A stretch of DNA of 64,000 bases from Symbiodinium natans. Its lineage: Eukaryota > Sar > Dinophyceae > Suessiales > Symbiodiniaceae. Positions within the stretch are counted from its first letter, which is position 1. The number at the start of each line of letters is the position of its first letter. The DNA is taken from contig CAJNDS010002388.1 of NCBI GenBank assembly GCA_905221605.1, positions 250,001 through 314,000 of the forward strand. Reading direction: 5' to 3'. The translations under genes and the position numbers were made by a program. This document shows positions 63,037 to 64,000 of this stretch, in pieces. The notes beneath the pieces were generated by a model. The model worked only from the letters and a program-made list of their open reading frames with translations. It searched no databases and had not been told where the DNA came from.

Positions 63037-64000
63037 CTCCTACGTTGGGCATGGATGGCCTCACTGAGGAGGACGAGACTGTTCTTTGCTTGGCGATGCG
63101 CTCGACGCCTGCCGTCACAGCAAGGCCGGCGCATGTGTCCTTTTGTGATCCGCTTGCGTGCGTGCGTGCGAGCGTTTTTTTGTCTTTCGGTGTGTGTGTG
63201 TGTGTGTGTGTGTTTTTTTTTGTTTGTTTGTGTGTGTGTTCGAGGAGAAATTGGCATTCACTGAATGGCATCCTAGATTCAGGCATATGCAAAGTTCTGG
63301 CCATTACAAAGAAATCCGTCTCGGGGCTACGAAATTTCATGGGGCATACAGGGTGAGTTCTATATAGGCAGAAGGTGCACAGCTCTTTCATGTCAAACAT
63401 GATGTTTAAAAGGGCACTTGACTATGCACCATTGGATTCCGTCTGGGACTTTGATGGTCTCGTGCACCATGGGTTTAGGGGTTTAGGGGTTTAGGGGTTT
63501 AGGGTTTGTAGGGTTTAGGGTTTAGGGTTTAGGGTTTAGGGTTTAGGGATAGTTGCGGGCCAGTGGCCACGTAGGCTTCTCAAGTTGTCAAAGGCAGCAG
63601 CAAGGCCAATTCCAGTATCCTTCTTCAGCCCCAACCCTTGGTCCGCGGCTCTCGCACAAGAACCTTAAACCCTAAACCCTAAACCCTAAACCCTAAACCC
63701 TAAACCCTAAACCCTAAACCCTAAGCCCTAAACCCTAAACCCTAAACTGCCCGCCGGTGAGGGTCTGGGAACGGACAGTGACAGTGGCCCGGCACGGAGA
63801 GATGTCGCCTCGATTTGTGCGGCACGTGGTTTTTTTGTTGCTTCAGGTGCAGGGTTCTCAGAGCCCTAAACCCTAAACCCTAAACCCTAAACCCTAAACC
63901 CTAAACCCTAAACCCTAAACCCTAAACCCTAATTCATGTTAAACTTCGCGGAAGTGAGTCGATCAGCTTCTCCATTCAAAGGCTTGCTGGTTTTGCTGGA

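Larger units (their letters stand above)
1..64000. repeat. Window-wide interstitial telomeric repeats (TTTAGGG/CCCTAAA)
   Basis: Arrays of the seven-base unit TTTAGGG or its complement recur throughout, from 2 to about 38 units, except inside the transposon at 6388-14693, where only short degenerate runs occur. Larger arrays include 415-482, 581-653, 2225-2317, 3050-3132, 5398-5453, 5574-5636, 16256-16370, 20541-20597, 25544-25628, 27720-27989, 30063-30130, 31785-31873, 33778-33850, 36305-36397, 36705-36805, 40598-40681, 41241-41335, 42877-42950, 47587-47680, 49000-49079, 55411-55528, 57931-58022, 58971-59070 and 63865-63932. The strand changes many times, so this is not a chromosome end. The unit is the telomere repeat of plants, dinoflagellates and several other alveolates. 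CCCTAAA usually precedes and TTTAGGG usually follows a coding exon. Confidence 0.97.
54647..64000 (+). other. 3' region with arrays and many unassigned exon-like segments
   Basis: Coding-like segments lie mostly between a CCCTAAA and a TTTAGGG array. Examples: 54905-54962 (DEFSTPLFPDEDAEPAPQQ), 55590-55655 (MWGGGASYGVVAQRP), 55972-56030 (TYSGGATNYGDVPRPGSG), 56452-56485, 56960-57010 (proline-rich), 57865-57928 (AAWLKLMTRFRRLAC), 58872-58950, 59537-59570 (VWRLVGEVWRFV), 60609-60660 (ALEDLRKALAGG), 61084-61150 (EAIQAYQEARKATG), 61956-62030 (a coiled coil, KEQKKQIQQREKLEEELL), 62344-62431 (NDLRGLLDQLEDDSLF), 62830-62900 and 63052-63120. No domain gives a firm identity and junctions were not solved. 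Confidence 0.4.

Noticed and set aside
1-64000. Long runs of telomere repeat as a true chromosome end
   Set aside because: Arrays alternate in orientation many times and lie between exons of genes, so they are interstitial.

Overview
The window looks like nuclear DNA of a dinoflagellate (or a close alveolate). Five observations support this. TTTAGGG/CCCTAAA telomere-type repeats are scattered through the whole 64 kb. Coding DNA is cut into tiny exons of 16-150 bp. Most introns that could be resolved start with GC, some with GT, one probably with GA, and end in AG, usually followed by G. A very divergent histone H3-like gene is present. There is no prokaryotic gene organisation. The long open frames are mostly not genes; many end in the translation of the CCCTAAA repeat. 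Real genes were found by chaining short exons whose reading phases agree.

Layout (all recognised genes on the + strand). 505-548 is an exon of cytosolic-type threonyl-tRNA synthetase. 2.3-5.6 kb holds a phase-compatible chain of candidate exons of an unrecognised protein. 6388-14693 is a complete 8,306-bp hAT transposon with imperfect terminal inverted repeats and a perfect 8-bp target duplication (TTATTATT). It encodes a seven-exon, 784-residue transposase, and an intact histone H3-like ORF lies inside the last transposase intron. 16.38-20.82 kb holds ten exons of a SET-domain (SMYD-like) lysine methyltransferase. 23.42-28.1 kb holds the C-terminal exons of the threonyl-tRNA synthetase; the 505-548 exon joins them in phase, so the transposon and the SET gene appear to lie in one 22.9-kb intron. 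28.6-36 kb holds unassigned exon-like pieces. 38.38-48.80 kb is a PQQ-type beta-propeller gene with one EF-hand and a clear stop codon. 48.95-50.30 kb and 52.09-54.65 kb hold the 3' parts of two unrecognised genes. 54.9-64 kb holds many exon-like pieces without an assigned product.

Between exons the DNA is filled with telomeric arrays, at least eight families of short palindromic MITE-like elements, homopolymer runs and microsatellites. The arrays are polar: CCCTAAA tends to lie just upstream of an exon and TTTAGGG just downstream. Many introns therefore carry TTTAGGG near the 5' splice site and its complement near the 3' splice site, and could fold with the two ends together. Several arrays sit inside MITEs or between direct repeats of 8-20 bp, as if inserted at staggered breaks. 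Two MITE ends coincide exactly with splice sites.

All gene models were built by eye from sequence; no alignment or transcript search was run.
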